Below are positions 1 to 8,935 of a DNA stretch of 32,951 bases, piece after piece. Each line of letters opens with the position of its first letter. The stretch's first letter is position 1. A model generated the notes under the pieces. The model saw nothing but the letters and a program-made list of their open reading frames with translations. It made no database searches and had not been told where the DNA came from. Both the position numbers and the translations under genes were made by a program. This stretch comes from Deltaproteobacteria bacterium (GTDB taxonomy: Bacteria > Myxococcota_A > UBA796 > UBA9615). The DNA lies in assembly GCA_023954745.1 (NCBI GenBank), contig JAGSHC010000047.1:1-32951 (forward strand). The letters are read 5' to 3'.

Positions 1-1973
1 AGCGGCATCCCGGGCGCCGCGGGCACCGGACGCAGCCCCGCGTCGCGGGCGAGGTCCATCGCGTCGTCGAACCCCCACACCAGCCAGTAGTCCGCGCCCA
101 TCACCCGCAGCAGCTCCCGGGAGTAGGGAAGCTCCAGGTCTTCGAGCACCGCGCTGTAGATGGACTGACGCTCCATGCGCAAGGCGCGCATGCCGTCGAC
201 GTACCCCACGCCGTACTCGGTGGCGATGTTGGGCGCGAGGATGGCCCGCTGCATGTCCGGCACCGACTGGCCCTCGCGAGGCGCCGGGAGCCGGTTGTTC
301 AGGTGGAGCGACAGGTCCCAGAGACGAACCGGGCCATCGGTGGTGGGAGGCGTGCGCGCCTGGTCCGCCCGGATGGCCGCGATGACCGACGGCCGGTCCG
401 CCCGGTCCTCCGCAAAGGGCACCGAGCGAATGGACGCGGTGGTGAGGTCCGCGAACACAGCGAGGACGAGGATGCCCGCGAAGCCGACCCCTCCCCTGCT
501 CCAGCGCACGAGCACGGCGAGGCTCACTGCGAGGTACAGCGTGGCATCCGACAGCCGCACCACCGCCCGCTGGAGAGGTCCCCCGCCGTAGTCCAGGGTG
601 AGTCCCCCGAGGGCCAGCGCCAGGAGGACCCCCGTCCCGATGGCCGCCAGCCGCGCCGCGCGGATGTCGGTGCGAATGGCGCGCAACGCCGAAGCGGCCA
701 GCCATGCCTGCATGGGCACGGTGCCGAGCCACCACTTGTCGGGATAGCGAATGGACCCCAGCCCCGGCACTGCGTGGAGGATCGAGCGCAGGGGATTGAG
801 GTCCCCCAAGGCCAGCATCGCAAAGGCGAAGAAGCCCACGACCGAGAGCGTCACCCCCACGATGGGCTCGATGCGCTGCTTGCGCATGGGGATCAACTTG
901 CCGCCGGGCACGGCCAGGATGCGGAAGTCGGTGAAGACGAACTGCCGGGTCCCGCCTGCGCCCGCGTGCTGTCCCTTTCCAGGGGCCGAGCGCCGCGCCG
1001 CGAGCAGCGCGGGAAGCAGGGCGATGCACGCTGCGCTGCCGTAGAGCGAGCGCAGCCAGCGCGACCGCCCCACGCCATCGGAGGTCACGTAGCGCAGTTC
1101 CTCGCCCTGCCAGAACGGGTTGGGGGCGAGCCAGCCGAGCCAGTCAATGGGGTGCGTCGCCCGCTCGAGCGCCTCAGCCATGGGCAGCGCGCCGGCGCGC
1201 GCCGTCTCGGGCAGGAGGACGAAGAACGGGACCAGCAGGCACCCCGCCACGGCGGTCCCGAGGGCCAGAACGCCCACGGCCCCCGCCCCGCGCTGGAGCC
1301 GAGCTGTGTTCTCCGCTCCCGGGAGGAACGCCGCCCAGAGCGGTGCAGCCATGCCCGCCATGAGCACCGCCTCCACCGACCCCCCGAACCACATCCCCGT
1401 CACCGCGAGGGTGGACAGGAGGAAGCCCTGCCGACGCCGCGCCCGGCGGTCGTCGCCCATCCACCAGTGCAGCCCGAGGAAGAGCACGGGAAGCAAGACG
1501 TGGCCTGGCAGCTTGTCCGGGGTGATGGCGAGGCTGAAGGTCGGTCCCGAGAGCGCAAACACCAGGCCGGCGAGGAGGGCCTCCACACCGTCGCCGAAGC
1601 GGGTGCGAACCCATGCCCACGTGGCGATGGCTCCCACCGCGAAGTGTGCGAAGAGGAAGATGGGAAGCCCGCCCTGGAGGTCTCCGCGAAGCAGCCAGGC
1701 CGGCGGGTAGAAGAAGCCCGCCTGAGGGTTTGGCAGGAGGGGCGTGCCGCCCTGGACCATGGGATCCCACATGGACGGCAGAGAGGCGTAGAGCGACGGG
1801 AAGTAGCCCACGAGATCGCCGATGAGGAGCCCGACGTCTCCATCCCACAGAGATCCCACGGCGGCGACACAGGCCAGCAAGAGCAACAACACCGCGGCTC
1901 TCGGTCCCGGAACAACCGGTCGAGGCGCAGACTTGGACGGGGGAGAGGAAGCTCCGCTGGGTGCATGCGGCAT
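1..1973 (-). CDS. YfhO-like polytopic membrane protein, C-terminus cut by the window edge
   Basis: The minus strand is open from an ATG at 1973 to the left edge (about 657 codons, no stop), so the C-terminus is missing. The product starts with a Pro/Ser-rich cytosolic stretch, then a hydrophobic helix (VLLLLLACVAAVGSLW), then a loop with GDLVGYFPSLY and GGTPLLPNPQAGFFYPPAWLL-type residues, followed by many hydrophobic helices and a soluble segment. The acidic first loop and the Asn-Pro-Gln/Tyr-Pro-Pro signature resemble YfhO/GT-C-fold membrane proteins, which are thought to use polyprenyl-linked sugars to modify envelope polymers or proteins. The substrate here is unknown. It is divergent from a second GT-C-like gene. 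The start is uncertain: no Shine-Dalgarno precedes 1973, and a GTG at 1892, just before the first helix, is an alternative that would remove the overlap with the divergent gene. The reading frame is certain; the family is a moderate-confidence call from motifs. Confidence 0.75.
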   Translation of the reverse strand, partial: MPHAPSGASSPPSKSAPRPVVPGPRAAVLLLLLACVAAVGSLWDGDVGLLIGDLVGYFPSLYASLPSMWDPMVQGGTPLLPNPQAGFFYPPAWLLRGDLQGGLPIFLFAHFAVGAIATWAWVRTRFGDGVEALLAGLVFALSGPTFSLAITPDKLPGHVLLPVLFLGLHWWMGDDRRARRRQGFLLSTLAVTGMWFGGSVEAVLMAGMAAPLWAAFLPGAENTARLQRGAGAVGVLALGTAVAGCLLVPFFVLLPETARAGALPMAEALERATHPIDWLGWLAPNPFWQGEELRYVTSDGVGRSRWLRSLYGSAACIALLPALLAARRSAPGKGQHAGAGGTRQFVFTDFRILAVPGGKLIPMRKQRIEPIVGVTLSVVGFFAFAMLALGDLNPLRSILHAVPGLGSIRYPDKWWLGTVPMQAWLAASALRAIRTDIRAARLAAIGTGVLLALALGGLTLDYGGGPLQRAVVRLSDATLYLAVSLAVLVRWSRGGVGFAGILVLAVFADLTTASIRSVPFAEDRADRPSVIAAIRADQARTPPTTDGPVRLWDLSLHLNNRLPAPREGQSVPDMQRAILAPNIATEYGVGYVDGMRALRMERQSIYSAVLEDLELPYSRELLRVMGADYWLVWGFDDAMDLARDAGLRPVPAAPGMP

Positions 1974-3805
1974 GGGCGTGTGGGATCGTACCCGTCGTGA
2001 CGGGTCCAGCGGATGCACCACCAGGTTTGCGGCAGTCCTTCCTGCTCGCCGCGGGCTTCGCGGCCCTGTACCTGGCGACCGCCACGCACACCGTTCAGGG
2101 CGGGGACACCGCTGAGTTCGTGACCGTCGCCGCCCAGGGCGGGGTCGCCCATCCTCCGGGCTACCCGCTCTTCATTTTGCTCGCGTCGCTGTTCGCGAAG
2201 GTGGCGCCCGGCCCCCTCCCCTTCCGCGTGACGGCCGCGACGGTGTTCTGTGCGGTGGGCTCCCTATGGGTGCTTCACCGCGTCGTCGCCCGATGGACCG
2301 GCGATGCTGCGGCCGCCGCCATCGGCGCCAGCGCCCTTGGAGCCTCGTTTCTGTTTTGGCACTGGAGCACCGTGGCCGAAGTGCTCCCCGGGGGCGCGCT
2401 CACCACCGCGCTGGTGGTGGCGGCAGCCCTCGGCTCGGCGCGGGGGGCGCGCGGCGCAAAGCAGGGTCTGCTCGTCGGGCTCGCCGCGGCGACGGGGATC
2501 GCGAACCACCACACGGTCGTGCTGTTGCTTCCCCTGTGTGTGTTCGGCTGGGTCGCCGCCATTCCCCGCCCCCTCTCGGGCCGCGGAGTCCTCCTGACCA
2601 CGGGGGCGGCGACTGCGGGCGTCGCCGTGGGCTTCCTCCCCTACCTGGCCCTGATGAGCGCCGACGGCCCTTGGATGTGGGGCGACACGACGTCCTTCGG
2701 CGGACTCGTGCATCACTTCCTTCGGTCCGACTACGGATCCTTCTCGATCCCCAACGCCGGCGCCACCCCCTGGTGGACGCACCCATGGCTGTACCTGCGC
2801 ACACTGACCAGCGAGTTCTTCGGGGTGCTCTGGTTGCTGATCCCCATCGGGGCGGCGGTGGGCCTCGGTGCGGGCAGAAGGACCGGTTCCGGCCCCGCGG
2901 ACCGGCGGGACCTCCGAGAGCCTGGCCTGACGCTGGCGCTGCTCGGATCATGGTTGCTGGCCGCTCCGTGGCTTCTGTCGCAGTTCACCTATCCCACTGA
3001 AGGGTTCTTCGTGGCGGTCGTGGAGCGCTTCCACCTGCAGCCGAATGTGCTGCTGGCGGTCTTGTTGGGTGTGGGCGCTGCCTGGGTGAGGCGCCTGCCG
3101 CTGTGGTCTCGGCCCACGTTGCCGGCGGTGATTCTGGCAGTGAACGTGGCCGCGGTGGGGCTGATGAACGCCCCCCGAGCGGGGTGGTCGAGCAACACAG
3201 TGCTGGAGGACTTCCTGCACAACGCCTTGGACGAGGCCGAGGAGCGCGCGGTGCTCATCACGTCGGGGGACGCCCAGACCTTCGGCTTCGTCTACGCCCA
3301 GGAAGTGCTGGGCCTGCGTCCCGACGTCGCGGCGGTGGCCCCGGGGCTGCTGCCCCACGCCTGGTATCGGGAGCGCTTGACTCGTCGACACCCCGACCTC
3401 GTCCTCGTGGACGCAGAAGGTCGTGGCCTGCCGTGGATGGGCGTCGTGGCCCTGAATCCGGGCCGACCCATCCACGTCTCGCCCCGCCTGGCTGCTCGCG
3501 ACGCCGAGATCGCGCCGCCGATGGTGCCCTGGGGACCCTTCATGCGGGTGGTCCGGGACGGGGAGTCCCTGCCGCCGCCCCACGTCGTCGAAGCGCAGCT
3601 CGGCGCGCGCATGGCGACCTTCCGCATGGGGAGCCGCATCGTCGACGCGGAAGAGTGCCGCCACACCCTCGAGTGCACGACATGGGACCACTACGCCCTG
3701 GTGCTGGATGCGGTCGCGACGGGGTACCGCGCGGCGGGGCAGGAGGCCGATGCGCAGCGGGTGCACGCCGCGGCGGTGGAGTTGTCCCCGTGGTTGTGGG
3801 AGTAG
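1961..3805 (+). CDS. DUF2723 (TMEM260-like) membrane protein, putative GT-C glycosyltransferase
   Basis: A 614-residue polytopic protein. The first helix (about 25-42) is followed by GGDTAEF (47-53) and HPPGYPLF (64-71). These are the hallmark motifs of DUF2723, the family that includes human TMEM260, a protein O-mannosyltransferase. Several hydrophobic helices follow to about residue 400, then a soluble periplasmic-type C-terminal domain. The likely role is transfer of a lipid-linked sugar to an exported acceptor; the acidic GGD-E loop would be the catalytic part by analogy with GT-C enzymes. It is divergent from the YfhO-like gene and convergent with the CapA-like gene. The GTG start at 1961 has AGAGGA 11 bases upstream; a second in-frame GTG at 1997 is an alternative and would separate it from the divergent gene. 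Function in this organism is inferred. Confidence 0.85.
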   Translation: MHAAWACGIVPVVTGPADAPPGLRQSFLLAAGFAALYLATATHTVQGGDTAEFVTVAAQGGVAHPPGYPLFILLASLFAKVAPGPLPFRVTAATVFCAVGSLWVLHRVVARWTGDAAAAAIGASALGASFLFWHWSTVAEVLPGGALTTALVVAAALGSARGARGAKQGLLVGLAAATGIANHHTVVLLLPLCVFGWVAAIPRPLSGRGVLLTTGAATAGVAVGFLPYLALMSADGPWMWGDTTSFGGLVHHFLRSDYGSFSIPNAGATPWWTHPWLYLRTLTSEFFGVLWLLIPIGAAVGLGAGRRTGSGPADRRDLREPGLTLALLGSWLLAAPWLLSQFTYPTEGFFVAVVERFHLQPNVLLAVLLGVGAAWVRRLPLWSRPTLPAVILAVNVAAVGLMNAPRAGWSSNTVLEDFLHNALDEAEERAVLITSGDAQTFGFVYAQEVLGLRPDVAAVAPGLLPHAWYRERLTRRHPDLVLVDAEGRGLPWMGVVALNPGRPIHVSPRLAARDAEIAPPMVPWGPFMRVVRDGESLPPPHVVEAQLGARMATFRMGSRIVDAEECRHTLECTTWDHYALVLDAVATGYRAAGQEADAQRVHAAAVELSPWLWE

Positions 3806-3830
3806 GGGCGCTCCAGGCTCCGCACCTCCC

Positions 3831-4946
3831 CTACCTCCACACCCCCACGCCGCCCTCGACCTGCACATCCCCGAGCGCCTCCAGGACGGACACGGCCTCG
3901 GCTTCCTCGCAGGGAATGGGCTGGAAGGCCACCACGTCATTGTCCGTCACGATGCAGTGCAGCTCGACCCTCTCGAGCCCGCCGCCCTCGAACACCGTGG
4001 TGGCCACGAGTCCGTAGCCCGGAAACGCCTCGTCCCACCGTCCGGGAGTACCGAAGGCGAAGTTGCCCAGGCTCCAGAGCACCGGCACGCCATCGACATA
4101 CTCCACGCCCTGCTGGTTGTGCGGTCCGTGGCCCACGATGAGGTCGAAGCCTGCGTCGATGAGCAGCTCCGCGTGGCCGCGCTGCTGCCCGCTCACGTTG
4201 CTGTAGTTGCTGCCCCAGTGGGGGAACGCGACCACGTAGTCGGCGCCCAACTCGTCGGCCACGGCCCTCGCCGCGCTGGCGTTCGTGGAGTTGAGGACCA
4301 ACATGCCTGCCTGGGCGTCGCCCGCTGCGGGCACCCAGTTGCTGCTCTTCCCAAAGCCAAAGACCGCCACGAGCCCCACCGGCGCGTCGAAGACGAACGG
4401 GACCAGGGCGTCGTCTCGCGACAAGCCGCCCCCGAAGGCCACGACCTCGACGGCGTCGAGGTGAAAGAGGGTGTCCTCAATCCCCTGAGGCCCTCGATCA
4501 TGCAGGTGGTTGTTGGCGATGCTCAGGGCGTCGAAGCCCACAGCGGCCAGGGCGTCCGCGGCCGCGGGGAGCGCGTTGTAGTGCCACTGCTGCCCCTCGT
4601 TGGCCTGCTCGGTGCGCTCCGTAATGGGCCCCTCGGCGTTGCCAATGACCACGTCGCCGGACAGCAGCTCGCCCACGTGCTCGAACGGGTGGCCGTAGCC
4701 GTTCGTCTGCAGGGTGTTGAAGGCGGCGTCGGCCAGGAGGATGTCCCCCGCCCAGGTGGCAGTGACGCAGCCCGGGCCTGACTCGTCGGGGGAGGGCAGG
4801 TCCGTTCCCGGCGCGGTGGGCTGGAGGGGCGACTCCGTCTGGCCGGGGTCGCACGCGATGGTCGACGGCTCCACATCCGTAACCGCACAGCCCCCCAGGG
4901 GGCCGGCGCAGACGAGCAGGAGGGTGGAACACGAACGAACGAGCAC
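3831..4946 (-). CDS. CapA/PGA_cap family lipoprotein (metallophosphatase-like fold)
   Basis: A 371-residue lipoprotein: n-region with Arg4, hydrophobic core, lipobox PLGGC with Cys20. A low-complexity linker leads to a CapA-type domain: AGD (66-68), NAEGPI (103-108), SIANNHLHDRG (142-152), HWG (243-245), GHGPH (272-276) and SLGNF (292-296). These are the signature metal-ligand blocks of the PGA_cap family, named for the capsule poly-gamma-glutamate protein CapA and related to calcineurin-like phosphoesterases. Many members occur outside capsule loci, and no capB/capC gene is seen here, so a capsule role is not supported. The protein should sit on a membrane facing the periplasm or outside. 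A longer reading frame starts at GTG 4982, but that gives an odd N-terminus with two early Cys. GTG 4946 gives a textbook signal and has a TATCAA hexamer 7 nt upstream. It is divergent from the dioxygenase. Confidence 0.85.
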   Translation of the reverse strand: MLVRSCSTLLLVCAGPLGGCAVTDVEPSTIACDPGQTESPLQPTAPGTDLPSPDESGPGCVTATWAGDILLADAAFNTLQTNGYGHPFEHVGELLSGDVVIGNAEGPITERTEQANEGQQWHYNALPAAADALAAVGFDALSIANNHLHDRGPQGIEDTLFHLDAVEVVAFGGGLSRDDALVPFVFDAPVGLVAVFGFGKSSNWVPAAGDAQAGMLVLNSTNASAARAVADELGADYVVAFPHWGSNYSNVSGQQRGHAELLIDAGFDLIVGHGPHNQQGVEYVDGVPVLWSLGNFAFGTPGRWDEAFPGYGLVATTVFEGGGLERVELHCIVTDNDVVAFQPIPCEEAEAVSVLEALGDVQVEGGVGVWR

Positions 4947-5025
4947 GACAAAGTTGATAGCGGAGCAACAGTGTGTTCGCACTTCTGCGCCTTGTTGGCC
5001 GCCCCCTCACGCCCGAGACTTGGTC

Positions 5026-5823
5026 ATGCGACAGCCCACTCTCTACCTGCCCCACGGCGGCGGCCCGTGCTTCTTCATGGACTGGACCATGGGCCCGCCG
5101 GATACCTGGGACGCCACGGCGGCCTGGCTCCGCTCGATTCCCGCCTCGCTGCCGGAGCCCCCGAAGGCCCTGCTGGTCATCTCCGCCCACTGGGAGGAGG
5201 CCTCCCCCACCTTGCTCTCCGGGGACAACCCGGACCTGCTCTTCGACTACTCGGGCTTTCCGCCCCACACGTACAAGCTCACCTGGGGCGCACCTGGCGC
5301 GCCCCACCTCGCCTCCCGGGTAGCCGAACTCCTCGGTGCGGCCGGCATCGCCCACGGAACGAACCCAACCCGCGGCTACGACCACGGCGTGTTCGTCCCC
5401 CTGAAGGTCGCCTGGCCGGAGCCCACGATCCCCACGCTCCAACTCTCTCTGGTGCGCGGCCTCGATCCCTCCGGCCACATCGCCCTGGGGCGGGCGCTCG
5501 CCCCGCTCCGCGACGACGGCGTCCTCATCGTCGGGAGTGGCATGAGCTTTCACAACATGCGCCTCTTCGGGCATCCAGTGGCGTTGTCCGTGAGCGAGGA
5601 GTTCGACCGCTGGATGAGGAGCGTGTGCGCCGAGCCCGCCGCCGTCCGTGAGGACCACCTCCTCGCCTGGGAAGCCGCCCCCGAAGGCCGAACCTCCCAT
5701 CCCCGAGAGGAGCACCTGCTGCCACTGCACGTGTGCGCGGGCGCGGCGGGCGACGACCCCGGCAAGGTCGTGTTCTCCGACGTCGTCATGGGCAGCCGAG
5801 TCAGCGCAGTCCGCTTCGGCTGA
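5026..5823 (+). CDS. LigB/DODA-type class III extradiol dioxygenase (YgiD-like)
   Basis: A 265-residue protein, close to the E. coli YgiD length. It has the four His blocks of the LigB/DODA family in order: LPHGGGP (His10), ISAHWE (His55), DHGVFVPL (His120) and GSGMSFHNM (His176). These enzymes bind Fe(II) or Zn and open catechol rings; characterised relatives include 4,5-DOPA dioxygenase. The substrate here is unknown, and no aromatic degradation pathway surrounds it. It should be cytosolic, with no signal peptide. The frame is open well upstream (to 4714), but that part is antisense to the CapA-like gene. The first Met that fits the family start, just before the first strand (TLYLPHGGG), is at 5026. 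No good Shine-Dalgarno is seen. It is convergent with the pentapeptide lipoprotein, 24 bp away. Confidence 0.9.
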   Translation: MRQPTLYLPHGGGPCFFMDWTMGPPDTWDATAAWLRSIPASLPEPPKALLVISAHWEEASPTLLSGDNPDLLFDYSGFPPHTYKLTWGAPGAPHLASRVAELLGAAGIAHGTNPTRGYDHGVFVPLKVAWPEPTIPTLQLSLVRGLDPSGHIALGRALAPLRDDGVLIVGSGMSFHNMRLFGHPVALSVSEEFDRWMRSVCAEPAAVREDHLLAWEAAPEGRTSHPREEHLLPLHVCAGAAGDDPGKVVFSDVVMGSRVSAVRFG

Positions 5824-5847
5824 GGCGCCGACGGAGCGAGACGGCCC

Positions 5848-6675
5848 CTACTGCATGCAGTCGAGGGCGTCCCCTTGCACGGCGCAGGGCCCTTCGGGCC
5901 ACACCGTGTATGCGTCGGTCGTACCGCTGAGGGTCGCGTAACCGAACTGGAAGCCCTCCAGGTTGGCGCCGCGGAAGTCCCCATCCTCGATGTGGGCAAA
6001 GAACAAGGTGGCTTCGGACAAGTCGGCGCCCCGCAAGTCCGTGCCTCGCAGGATCGGGTAGCCCAAGAAGTCCTCGTTCAGGCTGAGGCCCGGGAAGGTC
6101 CCGCACTGGCCGTCTTTGCTGGCGCGTACGTACGCCACCGGCAACTCGTCCAACCCGCTCGCCCCATCGGCATCCACGCAGTCACCGGTGTCTGCGTCGT
6201 AGCGATGAGGACCTGCGAACGTGTCTTCCCAGCAGACCGCGTCGCGCACCCCAAACTCCTCGGACTCGAGGCTGCCCGTCCAGAGGCCGGTGCCGAGGGC
6301 GGCTCGCTCGGTCGCGCTCAGGGTGATCCCCTCGAGCGACACGGTCAGCTCACCGTCGGCCGCCGCGAGCTCGGCCAGCGCCGTCCACTCGCGCGAGGCG
6401 AACTCGAAGGGGTCCTCCTGGTCGTAGGCGTGGGCTCGGTCGTAGACCACCGCTGCGGTGCCCGTCAGGCGGTCGATGGAGAGGTCGAGCGCGACGGGTC
6501 GCGTGTCACCGACATCCCAGGCCTGGGTGGTGCAATGGAGCAGGTCCTGGTCGCCCTGGGGAGCTGGGGTCTCGGGGTCTCCGTCAGAGCCGGGGCCCGC
6601 AGTGGGGACACAGCCAGAGAGCAAGGCAAGGGCGCCAAGGAGCGCGGACGAACGAGTACGAAAGACAAGGGTCAT
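5848..6675 (-). CDS. Lipoprotein with C-terminal pentapeptide repeats
   Basis: A 275-residue lipoprotein: Arg6/Arg8, hydrophobic core, lipobox LLSGC with Cys22, then a Pro/Gly/Asp linker. The middle has no recognised domain. Residues about 209-251 hold a short run of pentapeptide-like units (DLRGADLSEA, DFRGANLEGF) in the A(D/N)LXX pattern, which normally folds as a right-handed beta-helix for protein contacts. Three or four coils is short for the family. Cys residues in the flanking parts suggest an exported, oxidised protein. The start is supported by GGAGG about 6 nt upstream of the ATG. Function is unknown; it is most likely a surface-exposed lipoprotein. Confidence 0.8.
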   Translation of the reverse strand: MTLVFRTRSSALLGALALLSGCVPTAGPGSDGDPETPAPQGDQDLLHCTTQAWDVGDTRPVALDLSIDRLTGTAAVVYDRAHAYDQEDPFEFASREWTALAELAAADGELTVSLEGITLSATERAALGTGLWTGSLESEEFGVRDAVCWEDTFAGPHRYDADTGDCVDADGASGLDELPVAYVRASKDGQCGTFPGLSLNEDFLGYPILRGTDLRGADLSEATLFFAHIEDGDFRGANLEGFQFGYATLSGTTDAYTVWPEGPCAVQGDALDCMQ

Positions 6676-6724
6676 GGGTCACCTCCAGTGCATCGAGAGT
6701 CGCGCCCCGCGACAACAAAGACAA

Positions 6725-6775
6725 TCCCTATGTTTTGTCCTTAATTGTATGTCAAGTGCGCACAATCCATCCCCA
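6725..6775 (-). promoter_or_regulatory. AT-rich promoter island upstream of the pentapeptide lipoprotein
   Basis: A conspicuously AT-rich patch in GC-rich DNA. Read on the minus strand it contains a perfect TTGACA followed 17 nt later by CATAGG, and directly after TTGACA a TACAAT hexamer. Just upstream is the palindrome GTGCGCAC. It probably drives the lipoprotein gene starting at 6675. Which hexamer is the -10 is not certain. The remaining part of the 289-bp gap up to 6964 holds a 7-bp inverted repeat (GGCGGGC 6910-6916 with GCCCGCC 6928-6934) and the FHA promoter. Confidence 0.5.
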
Positions 6776-6952
6776 GCAAGGTCCAGAGCCTCTACCTCGA
6801 AGGGGGTGGAGAGACCGGGCGGGCCACGATGACCGGAGGCGGATACTTCAGCGGACAGCACTGGACCCTGCGCCACGCTGGCGGGCGGGCGAACACCACC
6901 ACGAACGAAGGCGGGCTCCACTGCGGGGCCCGCCCTCGTCCTTGGCCCTGGC

Positions 6953-6958
6953 TAGAAT
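6953..6958 (+). promoter_or_regulatory. -10 hexamer TAGAAT, leaderless spacing to the FHA gene
   Basis: TAGAAT ends 6 nt before the ATG at 6965, so the transcript should begin at or next to the start codon. No Shine-Dalgarno is present upstream of this ATG. Confidence 0.6.
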
Positions 6959-6964
6959 CGAACC

Positions 6965-7894
6965 ATGGCGTACCTCAAGAACATCACCTCGGGCCAGCGA
7001 GTGGTCCTGCGGTCTCGAAACACCGTGGGGCGCTCTCCTGGCGCCGACACCACACTTCAAACCAGCCGCGTCTCCGGCGAGCACGCGGTCTTCACCTGGA
7101 CCGGCGACCAGTGGGAGCTGCGGGATCTGGGCAGCACCAATGGGACCTGGCTGGGGGCTCGGCAGGTGGAGGCAGGGGAGCGCGCGCCCCTGAAGGTCGG
7201 CAACCGGGTGGGGTTTGGAGACCCAGGAGACCCCTGGCTCGTGCAGAGCATCGCACCCCCGTCCGTGATCGCGTGGTGTGGTGACGAGCTCGTGGAGGGA
7301 GACGGACCCTTCCTCGCCCTCCCGAGTCTCGAGGACCCGCAGGTCGTCATCGAGGACGAAGAGGCCGCCTGGGTCATCGTGCAGAACGAGGAGCGACGCC
7401 CCATCACAGACCGAGAGCGCATCGTCGTCGCCGGTCGCTCCTGGGAGATCGGTCTGCCCGCCTCCCTCGCGCCCACCGCTCCACTGGGCACCCTCGAGCG
7501 CATTCAGACCCTGCGCGAGCGCAGCCTGAACACCGCCCGCATCGAGTTCGCGGTGAGCGGCGACGAGGAGTACGTGGAGGTCACGGCTCACATCGCAGGC
7601 GAGGCGCACTCCATTCCACCGAAGGCACACCACTACCTGCTTCTGCTGCTGGCGCGAGCACGGGTGGAGGACGCCGAGTCGGGGCAGACGCCCAGCGAGC
7701 ATGGCTGGCTCTACACCAGCGACCTCCGAAAGATGCTTCGCTGCGAGTCCAACCAGTTCTATGTGATGTGTCACCGGAACCGGAAGGAGTTCGCGAAGCT
7801 CGAAGTCACGAACGCGGCGAACATCATCGAGCGACGCACCACCTCGCGGCAGATTCGCATCGGAGTGGCTGCGCTGTCCGAGCGGGCCCTCTAG
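6965..7894 (+). CDS. FHA-domain protein with a C-terminal winged-helix-like region
   Basis: A 309-residue cytosolic protein. Residues 1-85 form an FHA domain with all key phosphothreonine-binding residues: GRS (22-24), SGEH (37-40) and LGSTNGT (55-61). FHA domains read Ser/Thr kinase signalling, which is abundant in Myxococcota. A middle part of unknown fold follows. The C-terminal third (about 210-305) is helical with a basic segment (MCHRNRKEF) and a final beta-hairpin-like stretch (RRTTSRQIRIGV), compatible with a winged-helix DNA-binding or effector domain; this is an inference from pattern only. No kinase gene is adjacent. It is convergent with the transporter gene, with only 15 bp between stops, which include the palindrome CCTGATCAGG (7905-7914). 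Confidence 0.88.
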   Translation: MAYLKNITSGQRVVLRSRNTVGRSPGADTTLQTSRVSGEHAVFTWTGDQWELRDLGSTNGTWLGARQVEAGERAPLKVGNRVGFGDPGDPWLVQSIAPPSVIAWCGDELVEGDGPFLALPSLEDPQVVIEDEEAAWVIVQNEERRPITDRERIVVAGRSWEIGLPASLAPTAPLGTLERIQTLRERSLNTARIEFAVSGDEEYVEVTAHIAGEAHSIPPKAHHYLLLLLARARVEDAESGQTPSEHGWLYTSDLRKMLRCESNQFYVMCHRNRKEFAKLEVTNAANIIERRTTSRQIRIGVAALSERAL

Positions 7895-7909
7895 ACGGCT
7901 GACTCCTGA

Positions 7910-8935
7910 TCAGGGGGCCGCGGCGCGCCGACGCGTGTCGATCACCGCGCCGAAGCTCAGCACCACGATGGCCCCGATGACGAGGCCCGCCGCGCCGAGT
8001 TGCCAGGCCGACGGCAGCTTCGTGCCGAAGATCGCGGCCAGCCCAAAGGACGCGACGACTCCCGCAAGGATGGAGCTCGACCGGTTGACCGGCACCGAGA
8101 AGGTGTTCTCGCGCTTGTCGAGGTAGATGAGGGTGCCGAAGATGCCAGTGCCCTGAGACAGCACGCCGATGGCGATGGTCGCGAGCACTGCGCCGCTGGC
8201 GAGGTGTGTGGTGAACCCTGCCCGGATCTGGCCGAGGAACTCGCCCGAGCCGATGAGCGCCGCCACACCCAACAAGACCAGGGTCAGCGGCACGCTCAGG
8301 AGCTGCTCCTCGACGAAGTAGCGGCGCATGACGTCGGGGTCGTGAGACTTCGCCAGCTTGCTCATGAAGCGCAAACGGATGAGGTAGGCGAGCAGGTAGA
8401 TGGCGATGTCGATGGCGCATGCGACGCTGATCGCGTAGCCGCCGTCCTCCGCAAAGGCGACGATGAGCGCTGCGAAGGCGCAGAGCAGTCCAATCCAAGT
8501 GAACCACCGGGACTTCCTACCAGTCATGGCGTCCACCACCGGCGCCAAGATGAGGACGCCGCCGCGCATCAGCAGCATCACAAACAGGATGGAGACCCCC
8601 TCGAACGTGTACGCCAGGGTCGTCGTCGTGAGAATCGCCGCCGTGCAGACCCCCGAGAGTGCGGTCCACTTCGTGGGCACGGGCAGGGAGAGGGAACCCA
8701 CCTGGGCCTGGGTCGCGTATCCCCACCACTTCACGGCGGTGAGGAAGACGAGCATCACCACGAGCGACGAGGCGGTCGCGACAGGCAGCAAGGTGGGGCC
8801 GGCCACCGGGGCGACGCCGTCCAGCATGCCGCCGCTGACGACCTTCGTGAGTCCCGAGTAGGGCGCGTAGCAGGCGAAGTATCCGAAGGCGAAGAACCAG
8901 ATGGCGTTGTCGCCGACGGGGTTGCGCAGGCTCAA
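7910..8935 (-). CDS. EamA/DMT-like integral membrane transporter
   Basis: A 341-residue polytopic protein with about ten hydrophobic helices in two halves, no signal peptide and a cytosolic basic tail (DTRRRAAAP). The fold pattern matches the drug/metabolite transporter superfamily (EamA and relatives), which exports or exchanges small metabolites. One conserved-looking loop is MLLMRGGVLILAP. A cytosolic loop follows helix 6 (SKLAKSHDPDVMRRYF). Substrate cannot be assigned. The start is a TTG at 8935, supported by AGGAGG 5 to 6 nt upstream; the next candidate would cut the first helix. It is divergent from the HEAT-repeat gene across a 190-bp gap containing a small hairpin (GTCTC 9057-9061, GAGAC 9065-9069). 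Confidence 0.8.
   Translation of the reverse strand: MSLRNPVGDNAIWFFAFGYFACYAPYSGLTKVVSGGMLDGVAPVAGPTLLPVATASSLVVMLVFLTAVKWWGYATQAQVGSLSLPVPTKWTALSGVCTAAILTTTTLAYTFEGVSILFVMLLMRGGVLILAPVVDAMTGRKSRWFTWIGLLCAFAALIVAFAEDGGYAISVACAIDIAIYLLAYLIRLRFMSKLAKSHDPDVMRRYFVEEQLLSVPLTLVLLGVAALIGSGEFLGQIRAGFTTHLASGAVLATIAIGVLSQGTGIFGTLIYLDKRENTFSVPVNRSSSILAGVVASFGLAAIFGTKLPSAWQLGAAGLVIGAIVVLSFGAVIDTRRRAAAP

Noticed and set aside
303-2000. A 565-residue plus-strand open frame
   Set aside because: Antisense to the YfhO-like membrane protein, whose frame gives clean helices; the plus frame is Arg/Gly/Pro/Glu-rich without motifs.
7905-7914. Palindrome CCTGATCAGG between convergent genes
   Set aside because: A single 10-bp palindrome at the stop codons; too short and isolated to call a binding site or terminator.
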